Assembly (NCBI GenBank): GCA_033065855.1
Contig: JAVXUO010001206.1
Span: 1 to 64,000, forward strand
Reading direction: 5' to 3'
DNA: 64,000 nt
Source of the DNA: Escallonia rubra
Taxonomy: Eukaryota; Streptophyta; Magnoliopsida; Escalloniales; Escalloniaceae
Below are positions 59,624-64,000 of this stretch, one piece after another. The position numbers and the translations under genes are program-made. Under the pieces are notes generated by a model. That model was given only the letters and a program-made list of their open reading frames with translations, was not told the DNA's origin and did no database searches. Each line of letters starts with the position of its first letter. Positions within the stretch are counted from its first letter, which is position 1.

Positions 59624-60479
59624 GGAAACGTTTTCCTACCTTCCCAACTTCTAGGTGCTTCTGGTTGTGGTTCTTCTTCCCCTTCCATTTTTTTGGCGTT
59701 TGAGGCTATCATTCGCCTGAATTTATTTAGTGGGTAATAATGGTGGCCTCCAATTTAAATGTGTGGAGAGAAAAGGAAATAGCTGCTCCACATATTATTT
59801 CCACATATATAATTGAAATTTATCAATAGTTATGCTGCATTTGAACACCTCATCTTAATAATTAATGACTATTAATCCATTAAGACCTATTGTACCAACA
59901 TTGTCTCAATCATAGAGATGGACTTATCTTTTAAGGCCTCGGCACCTTAGGATATATAAAATAGTGAATTGCGCTGCCATATTCAACGACTTTGTTATTA
60001 CCTACGTACCTACTGAAACTCCTTCATGGGATCGCCATCCGCGGATGGTGAAATGACTATCTATAGTTATCCAAATCCAAGATGTATCCAAGATATAATA
60101 TAGAGAAGTAACGACTTAAGGATTGAAAATTAGGTCATAGTTCTCATAAATGCTCAACAAATAAGCTATTTATATCGTGAGGAATAAATATGACAAACTC
60201 CACATACTTCATGATGTATAAGTTTAACATATAGGATAATGTTGAATAGAGCTTTAAGTTTTATTCTCTTGGCGAATTATCAAGGAACTGAGCTCATGAG
60301 AGAGTTTTATTGAAGTTCCATACTCCTAGATAAGATTTGAGACTTTCCTTTAGCACCTCCAATCTTGAAATGTTTATTCCTCTTTAAGATTTAGCTTATT
60401 TCTCATCCCTTTCAAAATTTTCTTCGAGCCTTCTCTTTGTTGTTATTTGTCTTTACTTTGAACAACTTATGATCACAAT
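59624..60479. other. Upstream flank of the plastid-protein gene
   Basis: Presumed promoter and 5' UTR of the minus-strand gene in the first few hundred bases, then AT-rich DNA with no coding domain. Confidence 0.4.
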
Positions 60480-61900
60480 TTAGGTCAAGTTTTTGGTACC
60501 CATATTCTCTTGGGTCCATAAGTGTTAGTCCTAGCAACATTAAGAAATTTTTTAACAACCCACATTTTTTCTAATCCTCTAACTTAAACAACTCTACAAA
60601 GGCAATGATTAGTTGTATGTTATTTCTTGCTGCACCAACCACAATATCTAAAGAATGAACAATAAGTCTTTGCTTGCCTTGGAGGATTATTGTTTTGAGC
60701 TTTGTCTTGTAAGCTCTTTCTAGGCAAGCTCAAAGAATATATGTGTAATCGACATTTGTTTAAAGTAATATTTTGGTTGCCAATCAAGATATCCAAATTG
60801 TTTTTACCTTCAATGAATTTGCCAAGACACCTTTTTAATTCATTGACCTCATTTTTAATATGTCGTTTTGTTTTTCTATGTCCAAAATATGTTTCGAGAT
60901 CTCATCTAAAGGAGTATTTCTAACTAAGACAATCAAGCTTTCTTCACATGCTTTACATAAAAATGGCTAAATAGACATTCATCTTTTTAGCATTCAACTT
61001 ATGTTTTTTACTTTTTGAATCATTTTGCTCTTTTAAAATGGCATGTACTTGTTTCGTAATAGCATATTTTTTCTTAGTTAATTTCATGGATTTTTCATAT
61101 AAAAGAGTATAGGCATCATAGATATCATCATTGGACCAATTGCTATCACTATCACTATATGAAGAATTTATCTCATTTTTCTTTTGAACCATAAAGCATA
61201 GATTTGCCAATCTATCATGGAAGTCACTACCTTCATCTCCACTTGAGTCATTAACGCTTCACATAGTGACTTTAATTAATTTCCTTGCGGAGTGCTTCTT
61301 TCTTGACTCTTACAACTTCTTATTCTACCTTGAGGTACTCTCAAAACTTGAATCATTTTTGCTCTTGTATGGGTTTTCATTTCTCTTTATTTTGAGAAAA
61401 TCATTAAATTATTTTGCAAATATATCAATCTCTTTATGGTTTGAGTCTTCCTCTTCGTCACTTGAAGATTGATCCATCATTGATGAGGCTCTAAGAGCAA
61501 TGCACTTCTCATTCTTTGGACCTTTTTGCTCTAATGATTGAAGTTGCATCAGATAGGTCATCAAGGAATAAATCAACCATATAATGGGAAGGTATTGGGA
61601 TCCTTTAATTTTTGCATTGCCGTGATTTTTGCATCACATGCTCTAGGTAATGAACTAATTACCTTTCTAACAAGATCACCATTAAGAAAATATTTTTCCA
61701 ATTGTTTCAAAGTATTAAAAATTCTTGTAAAACAAGAATTTATTTCCATAGTATATGCATCAGGAAAGACTTAAAACTTCATATTTTGTATGCCACAAAT
61801 TCAACTTTGAATATCTTAAAAGAGAAGTCCCTTCATGAGTGACTTAAAGAGAATGACATATACCCTTAGTTGAATCACATATAATGACTCGATTGAGTTC
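60480..61900 (-). pseudogene. SIRE-type copia gag relic
   Basis: Minus-strand blocks in order from 61770: NTLKQLEKYFLNGDLVRKV, ISSLPRACDAKITAMQKLKD (gag core), then SSGDEGSDFHDRLANLCFMV with NDDIYDAYTLLYEKSMKLTK (60950-61260). A degraded zinc-knuckle-like region follows near 60650, then GPKRIWVPKT (about 60505), a motif that follows gag in SIRE elements. Stops and shifts occur throughout. It is 29 kb from the copia remnant at 27868-32041 and in the same orientation, but nothing shows they were one element. Confidence 0.65.
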
Positions 61901-62446
61901 ATTTGTGTCTAAAGCACAAACAAGACAATTTTTAGTTCCAGCATTCATGCAAAACATATACACCTTTCGTCATATAACAATTGATCATATGTTATTTTTT
62001 GGCTATCCTAAATATATTATTCACTTTCCTTTTTTAGACTAAAAAGTGTTTGTTTACTTCCACATTTGCCCTTCTCTAACTAACCAAACTTCTTCGTTTG
62101 TTTTTGTTCAGGCCCTTCTCTCTCTTCACCATGGCATCACCCCATTGCGCATCTCCCCCCCCCTTTAACTTACCACTGCCGCCTTACTTCAACCACCACA
62201 ACCCACCATCATTGCCTTGCACAAGCCACAATTGTGCAACCATCCACCGCCATCATACCCCATCAGAAACTTATCGTCAGATCTAAGCAATTCAGCTTTG
62301 GACCTTAATCATACGGAGTATTTCAGATTCGATCCCCAGTAATAACTTTATTTATCCTTAGATTTGATATTTAATTTAGAAGTTAGCTTGCTTTAAGAAT
62401 AAATTTGGAAGCAAATGAGTGGTAATTAATTAACCACTTAAATTAT
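61901..62446. other. Intergenic DNA
   Basis: A 62-codon Pro/His-rich frame at 62098-62286 resembles the low-complexity stretches inside the MULEs and has no domain. Nothing else was recognised. Confidence 0.35.
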
Positions 62447-62930
62447 GGTGATGATGATGGGTGTTGGTGGTGGTTTGAAATGGTGAATAGCCATTCATCG
62501 CCTTAAGGTTTGGTTGAGGTTACAAGGTTGGGGTCCATGGAGTTATGGTGCCTCGATGGTGGAGGCTTGATGATGGTAAAACATTAGGCTACTGTACCAC
62601 AAATGAGGTGATGGTGATGGGTTTGGGTAGTGGTTTGAGGTGGCAGATAGCCCATCTCTGAACGCCTTTAAGGGTGGTTGAGGCTGTGGGGTTGGTGGCC
62701 ATAAAGCTATGTGGCTCAATGGTTGAGGCTTGATGATGTTGATACATTAAGGTACCGCACTAGAAAGGAAGTGATAGTAATGGTTGTGGGTGGTGGTTTG
62801 AGGCAGAGAATAGCCCATAGTTGAACGCCTTGAAGTGTAATTCAGGCCGTAGGGTTAGAAGGCCATGGGGCTTGGTGATTCCATGATTGAGGCTTGATGA
62901 TGGTGATTAGGGTACTGCACCAGAAATCGT
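62447..62930. repeat. Three-copy tandem repeat of about 162 bp
   Basis: Copies start at about 62447, 62607 and 62770. Each contains GGTGATGGTGATGGG, GTGGTTTGAGG, AATAGCCCAT, GAACGCCTT, GTTGAGGC, GCTATG/GGCTTG, TTGAGGCTTGATGATG and GGTACTGCACCAGAAA-like blocks. There is no long open frame across it. Confidence 0.75.
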
Positions 62931-63957
62931 AGAGGGTAGGATGGTAAAAGGGGTGTTGTTATATGATTGGAAAAACATACATTTTTGACAAATTTCTTAA
63001 AGTTTGTGTAAGTCAAATTTCGACAATTTTTTTTGGGATTTAGGAGTATTTATCATGATCATTAAATCCAAATTTATCATTCGGCTTAAACTTATACTCC
63101 CAATCAACTTGGTGGGAACATAAGAACCATCTTCAATGATCCCCTACGTTTCAAAATCTAAAAATTACGAAAATGCTCGCATTGTAAATTTCCATATACA
63201 CATGAAAAACCATCAAGAAATAGAGGCCTAGTATTAAAATCCCCTCAAGACTAGAGAACCATATGATATTTTAGTTCTCTAGGTGTTAACCAAATCATCA
63301 TTGACAATTTAAACTAGACGCAATCATGAACCTTAGTCAAACAAATGAACATTTCAATCAAGATGCCACAATTTTAAAACAATTGTTGAGCAGTAAATAA
63401 AGAAATTGAGTTAGAATAAGGATATTTAAATGGTTCTTCTTGAACTACCTTCAAGCTGCATCCACTTCTTAAAGGAAATCCTTTAATAGAGCACTAAATC
63501 CACTAGCAACACTCTTCTTTAGGTCAAGATCAAAACCATTACATACCTTGGTGATATCCCACACCAAACATAATCTTTTTACAAAGATCGATTTTCGTAC
63601 AAAGAAATTCTCTTGGAAAGAAATGAGTACAAATGAAGCTCTAGTATAATAGAAAGCGGGAGAATTGACGACACACTCTTTGATTGAAGAATGTTCACTC
63701 TCAATCAAAGAATTACTCAAAAAGATACTCTCTGTAATGATGTAAAATCATAAAGATGAAGATAGATAAGTTTGCCTTTATATATTAATCCTAAAAAGGA
63801 TGCTTTGTTTAAAAATCCCTTGAATTTTAGTTTTTTTTCTTTCTCAAGTTTACCCATAAATTTTAATATCACTAGAAGACCCCAAACTAATCGAATTAAT
63901 AGTCTAAAGTATGCATTCCGATAAACTAAAAAGAAAACACAAATTTGGGGTGTTACA
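62931..63957 (-). repeat. Probable LTR start of a retroelement (minus strand)
   Basis: Read on the minus strand from 63957 the sequence starts TGTAACACCCCAAATTTG, a typical plant gypsy LTR opening, with a TATATAAAGG box at about 63774-63783. The other end of the LTR and any coding region were not identified, so the left bound is only the end of the preceding repeat. Confidence 0.35.
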
Positions 63958-64000
63958 TGGACTAACGACAAAAGTCTGTTAAGTGTAGCAAACTGGAAAC

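Noticed and set aside
62447-62930. CRISPR-like repeat array
   Set aside because: Units are long, contiguous and diverged without spacers, and the DNA is plant nuclear.

Overview
This window is nuclear DNA of a flowering plant, most likely a eudicot. The evidence is multi-exon genes with GT-AG introns, an AT-rich background, a tRNA-derived SINE, MULE, CACTA, copia and gypsy remnants, and proteins whose closest remembered relatives are Arabidopsis ones. The species cannot be named from sequence alone. No bacterial-style operon, CRISPR array, rRNA or convincing tRNA gene is present.

Four protein-coding genes were rebuilt exon by exon, with splice phases checked at every junction. (1) Positions 41-3641, + strand: the 3' twelve exons of a 3-hydroxyisobutyryl-CoA hydrolase-like enzyme; its 5' end lies outside the window. 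(2) Positions 9497-26618, - strand: a complete 15-exon VPS16 (VACUOLELESS1) gene of 841 codons stretched over 17 kb, because its introns hold a SINE, LINE pieces, a MITE, a hairpin and a 2-kb inverted repeat. (3) Positions 52392-54136, + strand: a four-exon cytochrome b561-type membrane protein with one GC-AG intron. (4) Positions 58199-59623, - strand: a three-exon, 183-residue, probably plastid-targeted protein with a C-terminal membrane anchor, which I could not name.

Between the genes the DNA is mostly transposon debris. 6019-7256 is a 1.24-kb Pack-MULE with 60-bp terminal inverted repeats and a perfect 9-bp target duplication; it carries a frameshifted SWIRM-domain piece of a SWI3B-like chromatin-remodelling gene. 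27868-32041 is a truncated SIRE/Maximus-type copia element (LTR, env-like region, RNase H tail). 34380-39133 is a degraded CACTA element whose right terminus and subterminal repeats are clear. About 39.8-46.4 kb is a gypsy-type ruin with a gag fragment and two families of degenerate tandem repeats. 48122-49755 is a second MULE-like element. 60.48-61.9 kb is a SIRE-type gag relic, 62447-62930 a three-copy 162-bp tandem repeat, and an LTR edge lies at 63957.

The four genes are housekeeping or single-function genes with no evident shared pathway: branched-chain amino acid catabolism, vacuolar membrane fusion, transmembrane electron transfer, and an unassigned plastid function. I found no undescribed multi-gene system. 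The most notable items are the Pack-MULE with its captured SWIRM domain, the long inverted repeat in VPS16 intron 13, and the perfect 19-bp hairpin in VPS16 intron 7.
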